A DNA stretch of 64,000 nt from Bog-756 sp963830165. Its GTDB lineage: Bacteria; Actinomycetota; Acidimicrobiia; Acidimicrobiales; RAAP-2. Position numbers and translations under genes: made by a program. Positions 34,801 to 45,000 of this stretch are shown here, in pieces. The stretch spans positions 186,001 to 250,000 of the forward strand of contig CAWHKZ010000006.1 of the NCBI GenBank assembly GCA_963830165.1, written 5' to 3'. Under the pieces are notes generated by a model, which saw only the letters and a program-made list of their open reading frames with translations, ran no database searches and was not told the origin of the DNA. Each line of letters starts with the position of its first letter. Within the stretch, counting starts at the first letter, position 1.

Positions 34801-34922
34801 GTGGCGGCCACCAGGGCCACCGTGCTCAGCATGCCGGCCACCAGGGACGCGGCGAGGGCACAGCCTGTCGACCGGCGCAGGCGAAGGCCCCGGTCGGTCT
34901 CGGAATTGTTCGGTCGAGCCAT
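28896..34922 (-). CDS. Giant secreted He_PIG/TIG repeat surface protein A
   Basis: About 2008 residues from ATG 34922 (AGGAGG ribosome site 6 nt before; ATG 34937 is less well placed). Signal peptide with hydrophobic core AASLVAGMLSTVALVAATPG and cleavage near VASA. Then a Gly-rich domain (about residues 70-345) like PF12810 glycine-rich adhesion proteins, 16 He_PIG (putative Ig) repeats of about 88 residues each with the signature LPAGLSIDPSSGTITGTPT, and three C-terminal IPT/TIG domains (two nearly identical, 258-bp period). No LPXTG, transmembrane or cell-wall-binding end is visible. Likely an extracellular, possibly adhesive filament. A four-repeat block is duplicated inside the gene. Confidence 0.88.
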   Translation of the reverse strand: MARPNNSETDRGLRLRRSTGCALAASLVAGMLSTVALVAATPGVASATTTAVAASWSSTPNTTGFVTATPPAGTVSATVTLSGGGGGGGGSNNSSSSGGAGGKVSGTFALTHTTGEVAVQLGGGGGGGNNCNSSLSSCTAGGSTGGSGYEAGGNGGQSSSESASVQGAASGGAGGGATGLFLGTGSSGTLVAVGGGGGGGGGSHGCDGNSSAGGTGGAGESGGSGASSAGAGGGTSGDSQGGGSGGTAGGTPAAGSASSAHNGGNEGTTSAGGGGAGAGGGGGNGSQDYCTTGNDSAGGGGGGGSVAKSPYDTSVTYAAGSAGGGTSGAGTAGSITLTWNVDQLSVTNPGTQSNVSGSAVSSLTIAAPHDTTGGNSVTFAASGLPAGLSINPSSGAVTGTPTAACACSVTVTATDSEALSASTSFTWNVSNTVAVANPGSQSSTTGSAISGLAASATDSQSGATLTWSATGLPAGLSINSSTGTITGTPTTAGTSSVTIKATDGSGYSGTASFTWTTSNTVSVANPGSQSSITGSAISAVTNSATDSQSGATLTWSATGLPAGLSINSSTGTITGTPTTAGTSSVTIKATDGSGSSGTASFTWTTSNTVAVANPGNQSSSTGSAISAVTNSATDSGSGATLTWSATGLPAGLSINSSTGTITGTPTTAGTSSVTLEATDGSGFSGSTTFTWTISNTVAVANPGNQSAVSGTAISGLAASATDSQSGATLTWSATGLPAGLSINSSTGTITGTPTTAGTSSVTLTATDGSGQSGATSFTWTVTNTVSVAGLGAQSDVSGSAIAPLGDSATDSGTGETFTWSATGLPTGLSIDPSSGTITGTPTAGGTSSVTVVATDGSGFAGSSSFSWTVTDVVSVADPGTQLDTSGTAITPLGSSATDSGTGETFTWSASGLPTGLSIDPSSGAISGTPTTGGAYAPVVTATDAAGYSGSTTFTWTVANTVSVANPGTQSDVSGAAITPLASSASDSSSASVLTFAATGLPSGLSIDPTTGVVSGTPTTAGTSSVTLTATDGAGYSGSATFTWTVTDTVAVTDPGDQTSPSGTTITPLASSAADSASGATLTWSATGLPAGLSIDPSSGTITGTPTVAGTSSVTLTATDGSGYSGSATFSWSITNTLTVTSPGDQSDVSGTAIAPLASSAADSASGATLTWSATGLPAGLSIDPSSGTITGTPASGGTLSVTITATDDSGSSSSATFTWTVTDTVSVANPSAQDDVSGAAIAPLASSATDSASGATLTWSATGLPDGLSIDPSSGTISGAPATAGTSSVTLTATDGAGYSGSVSFTWTVTDTVTVASPGDQTDASGTAITPVVSSATDSGSGQTLTWSATGLPAGLSIDPSSGTITGTPTSGGTSSVAVTATDGSGYSGSVTFTWTVTDSLTVASPGDQSDVSGAAIAPLASSATDSGSGQTFTWSATGLPAGLSIDPSSGTITGTPTVAGTSSVTLTATDGSGYSGSATFSWSITNTLTVTSPGDQSDVSGTAIAPLASSAADSASGATLTWSATGLPAGLSIDPSSGTITGTPASGGTSSVTITATDDSGSSSSATFTWTVTDTVSVANPSAQDDVSGAAIAPLASSATDSASGATLTWSATGLPAGLSIDPSSGTISGAPATAGTSSVTLTATDGAGYSGSVSFTWTVTDTVTVASPGDQTAHVGTAVTALPVAATDSSPTATLTFSATGLPAGLSIAPTTGTITGTPTRSGVASVTVTATDGSGFSGQSTFTWTVVGPVITSVGPATGPASGGTKVTIVGTGLVAPSSVDFGGVPATGVKANAKGTKVTVLAPAHGAGTVDVVVTTAAGPTLTGPSDQFTYSPPTVSSLSVTSGPASGGTKVTIVGTGLVAPSSVDFGGVPATGVKANAKGTKVTVLAPAHGAGTVDVVVTTAAGPTLTGPSDQFTYSPPTVSSLSVTSGPASGGTKVTIVGSGLSGATSVSFGTVAAASFKANAKGTEITVEAPPGAAGPVDVTVTTPEGTSATGAGDRYTYS
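29902..30622 (-). repeat. Internal duplication in surface protein A, copy 1
   Basis: About 720 bp almost identical to 30958-31678. The offset is 1056 bp, exactly four 264-bp (88-codon) He_PIG units, so the duplication is by unequal exchange between repeat units. Confidence 0.85.
30958..31678 (-). repeat. Internal duplication in surface protein A, copy 2
   Basis: Second copy of the block at 29902-30622, with only scattered base changes (for example the ATCCACTGG-like region encoding LPAGLS versus LPDGLS). Confidence 0.85.
33151..34861 (-). repeat. Shared signal/Gly-rich/He_PIG module, copy in protein A
   Basis: About 1.7 kb nearly identical at DNA level to 37160-38870 (offset 4009) and 45717-47372 (offset 12566). 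Identity with the protein C copy begins earlier, at about 32648 (45214), making about 2.16 kb. Confidence 0.9.
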
Positions 34923-35007
34923 CGGGCCCCTCCTCATGTGCGCGGCGCCCTGCGGGCGTCCGGTGGTGGCGGTGGTACTGCACGGCCGCCCGGGGGCGGC
35001 CGTTCTC

Positions 35008-38000
35008 CTACGAGAAGATGTACTGGTCGGCGCTGGATGTGGGGCTCGTTCCCCCCGGCGTGGTGACGGTCACGTCGACCTGGCCCGCCGGCTCGGCAGG
35101 GCTGTAGGTGGTGATCTTCGTGCCCGCCTTGTTGACGGTGAAGCTGGTGGCATCGACGCTGCCGAAGTGCACCGCGGTGGTGCCCTGGAAGTCGGTCCCG
35201 GTGATGACCACCTTGGTCCCCCCGGTGATCAGCGTGGAGTGACGGCTGAGCGCGGTCACGACCGGGCCGAGGAAGGTGTACTGGGCCCCCGTGGACGGCA
35301 GGGACGGTCCTTGCGGGGTCGTGACGATGACGTCGACCGTGCCGGCCGCCTCGACCGGGGTGTAGGCCGTGATCTTGGTGCCGCCCTTGTTGACGGTGAA
35401 GCTGGCGGCCGGAACCGAGCCGAACGTCACGGAGCTGACCTCGGTGAAGTCGGTCCCGGCGATGATCACCTTCTCGCCGCCCGCGCCGGGCCCACTGACC
35501 TTGGTGACCGAGCTCACCGCAGCGCCCACGGTGGTCCACGTGAAGCCGGTGGACGCCTGGAATCCGGCACTGTCGGTGACGGTGACGGTCACGCCGTAGA
35601 TGCCCGAGTGGAGGGTGGCGCCGGAGATCGTCCCGGTGGTGGGGGAGACGGACAGGCCGGGCGGGAGGCCGGTGGCGGACCAGGTCAGGCCGGCCACACT
35701 CGAGGTGTCCGTGGCCGACTCCGTCACCGGGATGATCGAGATCCCGACGCGGCTGGTCTGGTCACCGGGACCGGTGACCGTCACGGTGTCGCCCACCGAC
35801 CAGGTGAACGTGGCCGAGTCGCTCGACAGGGCGCCGTCGGTGGCGGTGACCGTCACCGGGTAGGTCCCCCCGATGGCGGGGGTGCCGGAGATGACGCCGG
35901 TCGTCGGGTCGATGGAGAGGCCGGACGGCAGGCCCGTGGCGGCGTAGGTCAGCGTGGCCGTGGACGACGAGTCGGTGGCGGTGACGTCGACCGGCGTGAC
36001 GGCCGTGCCCGAGGCTCCCGACTGGTTCCCCGGGTTGACCACCGTCACCGTGTTGGTAACGGTCCAGGAGAACGACGTGGTGCCACTGAACCCGGCCCCG
36101 TCGGAGGCCGTGACGGTCACCGCATAGCTCCCGGCGGTCGTCGGTGCGCCCGAGACCGTGCCGGTGGACGGGTCGATCGAGACACCGGGTGGGAGCCCCG
36201 TCGCCCCGAAGGCGAGGATGGCCGTCGACGACGAGTCGTCGGCGCCGACCGTGAACGGAGTGATCGTGGCACCGGAGACGCCCGACTGGGCTCCCGGGTT
36301 GGCGACGGTCACCATGTTGGTCACGGTCCAGGAGAATGAGACCTCCGCCGAGAAGCCCGAGTTGTCGGTAGCGGTGATCGTCACCTCGTAGGTCCCGGCC
36401 GTGGTCGGCGCGCCCGAGATCGTGCCTGCCGACGGGTCGACGGTCAGTCCAGGTGGCAGCGTTCCCGAGTCGGTGAACGACAGCACGGCGTCCGTCACCG
36501 AGTCAGAGGTGGGAACGGCCAGGGGGGCGATCGCGGCTCCCGAGGTCGACGACTGGTCGCCGGGGTCTGTCATCGTGAGCGTGTTGGTCACTGTCCAGGA
36601 GAAGCTGATCGTCGCCGAGAACCCGGAGCCGTCGCCGGCCGTGACGGACACCGCGTAGGTGCTGGCCACGGTCGGCGTCCCGCTGATCGTCCCCGTCGAC
36701 GAGTCGATCGAGAGCCCGGGGGGCAGATCGGTGGCCGAGTAGACGACGGTGGCCGTCGACGACGTGTCGGTGGCGGCCAACCCGAGGGGTGCGATGGGCG
36801 TCCCGGAGACGTCGGACTGGGATCCGGTCGCCGGCAGGGCCACGACGTTGGTGACGGTCCAGGTGAACGAGGCGCTGGCCGAGTACCCCGAGCCGTCGGT
36901 GGCCGTCACGGTGACGGCGGGGGTGCCGGCCGTGGTCGGCGTGCCGGTGATGGTCCCGGTCGAAGAGTTGATCGAGAGCCCGGCGGGCAGGCCGGTGGCC
37001 GAGTAGGTCAGCGTGGTCGTCGACGAGGTGTCACTCGCGCCGGCGGCGACGGTGGTGATGGGCGTGCCCGACACGTCGGACTGGTTGCCCGGATTGGTGA
37101 CGGCCACCGTGTTGGAGGTGGTCCAGGTGAACGCCGTGGAACCGGAGAAGCCGGATCCGTCGGCGGCCTTGATCGTCACCGAGGAGGTGCCGGCCGTGGT
37201 CGGCGTGCCGGTGATGGTCCCGGTCGAAGAGTTGATCGAGAGCCCGGCGGGCAGGCCGGTGGCCGACCAGGTGAGGGTGGCCCCGGACTGGGAGTCGGTG
37301 GCCGAGTTCGTGACCGCGCTGATGGCCGAGCCGGTGATCGACGACTGGCTGCCCGGGTTGGCGACCGACACCGTGTTGGAAGTGGTCCAGGTGAACGAGG
37401 CCGTGCCCGAGTAGCCCGACCCGTCGGTGGCCTTGATCGTCACCGAGGAGGTGCCGGCCGTGGTCGGCGTGCCGGTGATGGTTCCGGTGGAGGAGTTGAT
37501 CGAGAGCCCGGCGGGCAGGCCGGTGGCCGACCAGGTGAGGGTGGCCCCGGACTGGGAGTCGGTGGCCGAGGCGGCCAGGCCGCTGATGGCCGAGCCGGTG
37601 GTCGACGACTGGCTGCCCGGGTTGGCGACCGACACCGTGTTGGTCACGTTCCAGGTGAACGAGGTCGAGGCCGACAGGGCTTCGGAGTCGGTGGCCGTGA
37701 CGGTCACCGAGCAGGCGCACGCCGCGGTCGGTGTGCCGGTGACGGCCCCGGACGAGGGGTTGATCGACAGCCCGGCGGGCAGGCCGGAGGCCGCGAAGGT
37801 GACCGAGTTGCCGCCCGTGGTGTCGTGGGGTGCGGCGATGGTCAGCGAGGAGACGGCCGAGCCCGAGACGTTCGACTGGTTCCCCGGGTTGGTGACCGAG
37901 AGCTGGTCGACGTTCCAGGTCAGGGTGATGGAGCCGGCCGTGCCGGCACCGCTCGTGCCGCCGCCCGCCGAGCCGGCCGCGTAGGTGACGCTGGTGTCGT

Positions 38001-38931
38001 AGGGGGACTTGGCGACCGAGCCACCGCCCCCGCCACCGCCGGCACTGTCGTTGCCCGTGGTGCAGTAGTCCTGGGACCCGTTGCCCCCGCCCCCGCCGGC
38101 GCCGGCACCGCCGCCACCGGCCGACGTGGTCCCCTCGTTGCCGCCGTTGTGGGCCGAGCTCGCCGACCCGGCGGCCGGGGTGCCCCCGGCCGTCCCGCCG
38201 CTGCCGCCGCCCTGGCTGTCGCCGCTGGTGCCACCGCCGGCACCGGCGCTGCTGGCGCCGCTCCCGCCCGACTCACCGGCACCTCCGGTCCCGCCGGCGC
38301 TCGAGTTCCCGTCACAGCCGTGGGAGCCGCCGCCGCCGCCACCGCCACCGCCGACGGCGACCAGCGTGCCGCTGGAGCCCGTCCCGAGGAACAGCCCCGT
38401 GGCGCCGCCCCCGGCGCCACCCGACGCCGCCCCCTGGACCGAGGCCGACTCGGACGACGACTGGCCGCCGTTGCCCCCGGCCTCGTAGCCGGAGCCGCCG
38501 GTCGATCCGCCGGCCGTGCAGCTGGAGAGCGAGGAGTTGCAGTTGTTGCCGCCACCGCCACCGCCACCGAGCTGGACGGCGACCTCACCTGTCGTGTGGG
38601 TGAGGGCGAACGTGCCGCTCACCTTGCCGCCGGCCCCGCCCGACGACGACGAGTTGTTCGAACCGCCGCCGCCACCACCGCCACCGCTCAGGGTCACGGT
38701 CGCCGACACCGTGCCCGCCGGCGGGGTGGCCGTCACGAAGCCCGTGGTGTTCGGCGTGGAGCTCCACGAGGCGGCCACCGCCGTGGTCGTGGCCGAGGCC
38801 ACGCCGGGGGTGGCGGCCACCAGGGCCACCGTGCTCAGCATGCCGGCCACCAGGGACGCGGCGAGGGCACCGGCGATGCCGGAGTGGGTGGCACTCCGTC
38901 GGGTGCGGTGCGTGGCGGGAGTGTGGTCCAT
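35008..38931 (-). CDS. Giant secreted He_PIG/TIG repeat surface protein B
   Basis: About 1307 residues from ATG 38931 (GAGG 8 nt upstream; in-frame ATG 38949 is possible). Same signal peptide and Gly-rich domain as protein A, then nine He_PIG repeats; the first three are nearly identical to A, the later ones (for example LPPGLTVDPSAGTISGAPT) are more diverged. Two C-terminal TIG domains (VVTALSRHSTLITGGTKVVI and the preceding KVSGPGAGGEKVII). Ends without an anchor. 85 bp separate it from gene A and 112 bp from gene C, all on one strand, so an operon is possible. Confidence 0.87.
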   Translation of the reverse strand: MDHTPATHRTRRSATHSGIAGALAASLVAGMLSTVALVAATPGVASATTTAVAASWSSTPNTTGFVTATPPAGTVSATVTLSGGGGGGGGSNNSSSSGGAGGKVSGTFALTHTTGEVAVQLGGGGGGGNNCNSSLSSCTAGGSTGGSGYEAGGNGGQSSSESASVQGAASGGAGGGATGLFLGTGSSGTLVAVGGGGGGGGGSHGCDGNSSAGGTGGAGESGGSGASSAGAGGGTSGDSQGGGSGGTAGGTPAAGSASSAHNGGNEGTTSAGGGGAGAGGGGGNGSQDYCTTGNDSAGGGGGGGSVAKSPYDTSVTYAAGSAGGGTSGAGTAGSITLTWNVDQLSVTNPGNQSNVSGSAVSSLTIAAPHDTTGGNSVTFAASGLPAGLSINPSSGAVTGTPTAACACSVTVTATDSEALSASTSFTWNVTNTVSVANPGSQSSTTGSAISGLAASATDSQSGATLTWSATGLPAGLSINSSTGTITGTPTTAGTSSVTIKATDGSGYSGTASFTWTTSNTVSVANPGSQSSITGSAISAVTNSATDSQSGATLTWSATGLPAGLSINSSTGTITGTPTTAGTSSVTIKAADGSGFSGSTAFTWTTSNTVAVTNPGNQSDVSGTPITTVAAGASDTSSTTTLTYSATGLPAGLSINSSTGTITGTPTTAGTPAVTVTATDGSGYSASASFTWTVTNVVALPATGSQSDVSGTPIAPLGLAATDTSSTATVVYSATDLPPGLSIDSSTGTISGTPTVASTYAVSVTAGDGSGFSATISFSWTVTNTLTMTDPGDQSSTSGAAIAPLAVPTSDSVTDAVLSFTDSGTLPPGLTVDPSAGTISGAPTTAGTYEVTITATDNSGFSAEVSFSWTVTNMVTVANPGAQSGVSGATITPFTVGADDSSSTAILAFGATGLPPGVSIDPSTGTVSGAPTTAGSYAVTVTASDGAGFSGTTSFSWTVTNTVTVVNPGNQSGASGTAVTPVDVTATDSSSTATLTYAATGLPSGLSIDPTTGVISGTPAIGGTYPVTVTATDGALSSDSATFTWSVGDTVTVTGPGDQTSRVGISIIPVTESATDTSSVAGLTWSATGLPPGLSVSPTTGTISGATLHSGIYGVTVTVTDSAGFQASTGFTWTTVGAAVSSVTKVSGPGAGGEKVIIAGTDFTEVSSVTFGSVPAASFTVNKGGTKITAYTPVEAAGTVDVIVTTPQGPSLPSTGAQYTFLGPVVTALSRHSTLITGGTKVVITGTDFQGTTAVHFGSVDATSFTVNKAGTKITTYSPAEPAGQVDVTVTTPGGTSPTSSADQYIFS
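37160..38870 (-). repeat. Shared signal/Gly-rich/He_PIG module, copy in protein B
   Basis: Nearly base-for-base copy of 33151-34861. It includes a long stretch through the Gly-rich region where even third codon positions agree. Confidence 0.9.
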
Positions 38932-39043
38932 GTCGGAAACCTCATTCATCTCGGTCGCCCGGTGAGGGCGGCGGTTTGGCGGTATGGCGTGGTGGCACGG
39001 TCGGATGTCGGGTGGAAGGTGGGATCGGTTGCGGGTGAAGGCG

Positions 39044-42000
39044 TCAGCCGTAGGTGAAGTGGTCGGCGGTCACGATCGGTGACGTGGCTCCGGGAGTGGT
39101 CACGGTGATGTCGACCGTGCCGCCCGTTCCCGCCGGGGCGTCCACCTTGATCGACGTGCCCCTGCCGTTCACGGTGAAGGACGAGGCGTGGGTCGTACCG
39201 AAGGAGACCGCGGTGGCCCCCTTCAGGAAGGTCCCGACGATCGTGACCTTCGTGCCGCCGGCAGCCGGGCCGGAGTCCGGCGAGACGGAGGTGACGGACG
39301 GGCCCTCGTAGGTGTAGAGGTCGTCTGCCGTCGCCGCGCTGATGCCACCCGGTGTGGTGACGGTCACGGTGACGCCCCCTGGGGCATTGGCGGGGACCAC
39401 CACGGTGATGAGCGTCCCGGCCTTGTTGGCCTTGAGCCCGGTGGCCGGCGTCGAGCCGAAGGTGACCGACGTGGCCCCGCTCAGCCCGGTGCCGTGGATC
39501 TTGAGCTTGGCGCCACCCACGGTGGGCCCGGCGGTCGCCGACAGCGAGGTGATCACGGGACCGAGGTAGGTGAACCGGTCGGCCGACGACGTCGAACTCG
39601 TGTCACCCCGGGCGGTCACCGTCACGTCCACCGTGCCGGTGAGATGGGTCGGACTGGTGACGGTCACCTGCGTACCGGCTCCGTTGACACTCTTGATGGT
39701 GGCCGGTGTCGTTCCGAAGTCCACCGCGGTGGCGTCCTGGAAGTTGGTGCCGGCGACCTTCACGACGGTTCCTCCGACGCCGGGACCCGAACTGGGCGAC
39801 AGGCCGGTGACGACCGGTCCGACATTGGTGACCGTCCACGTGAACGACGTCGAGCCGGACTGCTTCGGCATGGCGTTGTCCGTGGCGGTGACGGTCACCG
39901 GGTAGGTGCCCGCTGGGTTCGGGGTGCCGGACATGACGCCGGATGCCTGGTCGATGCCGACCCCCGGAGGCAGGCCGGTGGCCGTCCACGAGAGGGTCAC
40001 CGGCGGGGAGACCTGCGAGTCGGTCGCCGTCGGGCTCACCGCCGCCGCCGCCGTGTTGGCGCCCGTCGACTGGTCGGCGATGGGGGAGATGGTGACGATG
40101 TTGGTGATCCGCCACTCGAAGTGGGCGGTGCCGCTGAACCCGGCCGAGTCAGTCGCCGTCACCCCCACGAGGAAGTAGTCGCCTGCCGTGGTCGGAGTTC
40201 CGGTGATCGCTCCCGTCGAACCGTCGATCGTGAGGCCGGGGGGCAGGTTCGTGGCCGACCACCCCGTGATCGTCGCCGTCGACGAGGTGTCGTGGTCGGT
40301 CAGCGTCAGCGGCGTGATCGGTGAGCCCGTGGGTGACGTCGGCGCTGGCGGCACTCCCACAGAGACGATGTTGGTCACGGTCCATGTGAAGGTCGAGGTT
40401 GCGCTGAAGCCGGCGCTGTCCGTCGCCGTGATGGTCACCGCATAGGTACCCGCAGTGGTCGGCGTGCCCGAGATGGTCCCGCTCGTCGTGTCGACGGTGA
40501 GACCGGGGGGCAGCGTCCCGCCGTCGGTGTACCCGATCGTGGCCGTCGAGGAGGTGTCCGTGGCCGATGCGGGCACCGGCACGATCGCGGATCCCGAGAC
40601 GCTCGTCTGGCTGCTGATGGGGGGAGTCGACACGACGTTGGAGATCGTCCAGGTGAAGGAGGCGGTCGCCGAGTACCCGGCATCGTCGGTGGCCGTCAGG
40701 TCGACCGCGAAGGTCCCCGCGGTCGTCGGGGTGCCGCTGACGGTGCCCGACGTCGGATCGACCGACAGGCCCGGCGGCAGCGTCCCCCCGTCGGACCACA
40801 CGACGGTCGCCGCGGCCGAGGTGTCGGTGGCGCTCGCCGAGACCGGGGTGATCGCCGTGCCCGACACCGAGGACTGGTTACCGGGCCCGGTGGCCGTCAC
40901 CACGTCGGTCACCACCCAGTTGAAGGTGTCGGTCGCCGAGTACCCGGCATCGTCGGTGGCCGTGATCGTCACCGGGAAGGTCCCACCCGTCGTCGGGGTG
41001 CCGGTGACGGATCCGCTGGCGGGGTCCACCGAGAGCCCGGGCGGCAGGGTGCCGCCGTCCGAATAGGACAGCGTCGCGGTGGGGGACGAGTCGGTGGCCG
41101 AGACGTCCAGCGCGCCGATCGGTGACCCGGAGACATCGGTCTGGTCCGCGGTGGTTGCGCTGGTGACGACGTTGGCGATCGTCCAGGTGAAGGTCACCGA
41201 GGCCGTTGCCCCGGATCCGTCGGCCACCGTGAGGGTGACGCTGTCGGCTCCTCCGGTGGTGGGTGTACCGGAGATCACTCCGGTGGCACCGTCGAGGGTC
41301 AGCCCGGCCGGCAGGGTGCCGCCGTCGGAGAACGCCGGCGTGGCCGTCGACGAGGTATCGCTGGCCGACAGGGTCACCGGGGCGATGGCCGTCCCCGACT
41401 CGTCGGTCTGATCGCCGGGATTGGCCAGGGCCAGCGAGTCCGAGATGGTCCAGGCGAACGAGGCGCTGCCCGAGTAGCCGGCGCCGTCGGCGGCCGTGAC
41501 GGTCACCGCCGAGCTGCCGGCCGTGGTCGGGGTGCCGGTGATCGCCCCCGTCGAGGGGTCGATCGACAGGCCGTCGGGCAGGCCGGTGGCCGACCAGGTG
41601 AGGGTGGCCGTCGACGAGGAGTCCGTACCGGCCACGTCGACCGGAGTGATGGCCGAGCCCGACAGGTCCGACTGGTCACCCGGACTCGTCACCGACACGG
41701 CGTTGGTGATGGTCCAGGCGAACGAGGCGCTGCCCGAGTAGCCGGCGTCGTCGCTGGCCGTGACGGTCACCGCCGAGCTGCCGGCCGTGGTCGGGGTACC
41801 AGTGATCGCTCCCGTCGAGGGGTCGATCGACAGGCCGTCGGGCAGGCCGGTGGCCGACCAGGTGAGGGTGGCCGTCGACGAGGAGTCCGTACCGGCCACG
41901 TCGACCGGCGTGACGGCCGAGCCCGACAGGTCCGACTGGTCACCCGGGCTCGTCACCGACACGGCGTTGGTGACGGTCCAGGCGAACGAGGCGCTGCCCG

Positions 42001-45000
42001 AGTAGCCGGCGTCGTCGCTGGCCGTGAGGGTCACCGCCGAGGTACCGGCCGTGGTCGGGGATCCCGAGACCACGCCCGTCGAGGCGTCGATCGACAGGCC
42101 GTCGGGCAGGCCGGTGGCCGACCAGGTGAGGGTGGCCGTCGGCGAGGAGTCCGTGGCCACGGCGTCGACCGGCGTGATGGCCGGGCCCGACTGGTCGCTC
42201 ATCGCCCCGGGGTTGGCGACCGACAGGGTATTGGTCACCGTCCAGGCGAACGAGGCGCTGCCCGAGTAGCCGGCGCCGTCGGCGGCCGTGACGGTCACCG
42301 CCGAGCTGCCGGCCGTGGTCGGGGTGCCGGTGATCGCCCCCGTCGAGGGGTCGATCGACAGGCCGTCGGGCAGGCCGGTGGCCGACCAGGTGAGGGTGGC
42401 CGTCGACGAGGAGTCCGTACCGGCCACGTCGACCGGAGTGATGGCCGAGCCCGACAGGTCCGACTGGTCACCCGGACTCGTCACCGACACGGCGTTGGTG
42501 ATGGTCCAGGCGAACGAGGCGCTGCTCGAGTAGCCGGCGTCATCGGCGGCCGTGACGGTCACCGACGAGGTGCCGGCCGTGGCCGGGGTGCCGGAGATCG
42601 CTCCCGTCGAGGGGTCGATCGACAGGCCGTCGGGCAGGCCGGCGGCCGACCAGGTGAGAGTGGCCGTCGACGAGGAGTCGGTTCCGGCCACGTCGACCGG
42701 CGTGATGGCCGAGCCCGACAGGTCCGACTGGTCACCCGGACTCGTCACCGACACGGCGTTGGTGATGGTCCAGGCGAACGACGAGGCACCGGACGAACCC
42801 GCCTCGTCGGTCGCGGTGATCGTCACGGCGCACGAGCAGGCGGACCTCGGCGTGCCCGAGATGGTGCCCGCCGAGGTGTCGATCGAGAGTCCGGCAGGAA
42901 GTCCCGTCGCCGACCACGTGATGGTGGCACCCGATGCGGAGTCCGTGGCGGAGCTCGTGACCGGCGTGATGGCCGAGCCCGACTGGTCCGACTGGTCACC
43001 GGGACCCGTGACGACCACGTCGTCCCCGACGGTCCAGGCGAACGAGGCGGTGCCCGAGTAGCCGGCGTCGTCGGTGGCCGTGACGGTGACCGACGAGGTG
43101 CCCGCCGTCGTCGGGGTGCCGGTGATCGCCCCCGACGAGGCGTCGATCGACAGGCCGTCGGGCAGGCCGGTGGCCGACCAGGTGAGGGTGGCCGCCGACG
43201 AGGAGTCCGTACCGGCCACGTCGACCGGAGCGATGGCCGAGCCGGTGGTGGAGGACTGCGCACCCGGATCGGTGACGCTCACCGCGTTGGTGACCGTCCA
43301 GTCGAAGGTCTGGGACCCGGTGGAGCCGGACGAGTCCGTGGCGGTCACCGTCACGGCGTAGTCGCCGGCGGTGGTGGGTGTTCCCGTGACGGTGCCCGAC
43401 GACGGGTCGATGGACAGGCCGGGCGGAAGGCTCGTGGCCGACCAGGAAGCGATCGTCGCGGTCGAGGAGCTGTCGGTGGCCGAGTCGGCGAGCGGCGTGA
43501 TGGCCGTGCCCGACAGGTTCGACTGGTTCCCCGGGTTGGTCGCCGACACCGTGTTGGTGATGGTCCACGTGAACGAGGTGGAGCCGGACGCCCCGGACCC
43601 GTCCGTGGCGGTCACCGTCACGGCGTAGTCACCGGCGGTGGTGGGCGTACCCGTGATGGTGCCCGACGAGGGGTCGATCGACAGTCCGTTAGGCAGTCCG
43701 GTAGCCGACCAGGTCACCGTGCCCGTCGAGGAGCTGTCGGTGGCCGAGTCGGCGAGGGGCGTGATGGCCGTGCCCGACAGGTTCGACTGGTTCCCCGGGT
43801 TGGTCGCCGACACCGTGTTGGTGATGGTCCACGTGAACGAGGTGGAGCCGGACGCCTCGGACCCGTCGGTGGCGGTGATGGTCACGGCGTAGTCACCGGC
43901 CGTGGTGGGCGTACCCGTGATGGTGCCCGACGAGGGGTCGATCGACAGTCCGGCGGGCAGCCCGGTGGCCGACCAGGTCACCGTGCCCGTCGAGGAGCTG
44001 TCGGTGGCCGAGTCGGCGAGGGGCGTGATGGCCGTGCCCGACAGGTTCGACTGGTTCCCCGGGTTGGTCGCCGACACCGTGTTGGTGATGGTCCACGTGA
44101 ACGAGGTGGAGCCGGACGCCCCGGACCCGTCGGTGGCGGTGATCGTGACCGAGCAGGCGCACGCCGTGGTGGGCGTGCCCGTGATGGCACCGCTCATGAC
44201 GTTGACGGTCAGGCCCACTGGCAGCCCCGTCGCGCTGAACGCCAGGGTGGCCGCTGAGGACGAATCCGTGGCTCCGACATCCAGTTGGGTGACGGGTGCT
44301 CCCGAAACGTCGGACTGGCTCCCGGGGTTCGTGACCAAGATGGAGTTGGTGACCGTCCACGAGAACGACGTGGACCCGGAGTACCCGGCACCGTCAGTGG
44401 CCGTGACCGTGACGGACGACGCTCCGGCGGTCGTCGGTGTTCCGGTGATCGTGCCGGTCGACGCATTGATGGACAGCCCGTTGGGAAGTCCTGTGGCACC
44501 CCAGGTGAACGTCTCGCCGGACTGGGAGTCGGTGGCCGAGTTCGCCAACGCGGTGACGGCCGATCCGGAGGTGGAGGATTGGGCACCCTGCCCGGCCACG
44601 GTCACGGTGTTGGCGATCGACCACGAGAACGTGGCCGATCCCGAGAATCCGGCTCCGTCGGTGGCGGTCGCGGTCACTGACGACGTGCCTCCGACCGTCG
44701 GTGTCCCGGTCACCGCTCCGGTGGACGGGTTGATCGAGAGCCCGGAAGGCAGCCCGGTGGCCGACCAGGTGAGGGTGGCGCCGGACTGGCTGTCGGAAGC
44801 CGAGAGGGTGAGCGTCGAACCGGCGGTACCGGACGTGCCGGTCTGGGTTCCCGGGTTCGTGACGGTCACCGTGTCGGTGATCGCCCAGGTGAAGGTCGCC
44901 GTCCCGGACTGGTCGGCCGGGTCGGTGGCCGTCACGGTGACCGTGAAGGTGCCGGCTGCGGTCGGCGTGCCCGTGATCGTGCCGGTCGATGCGTTGATCG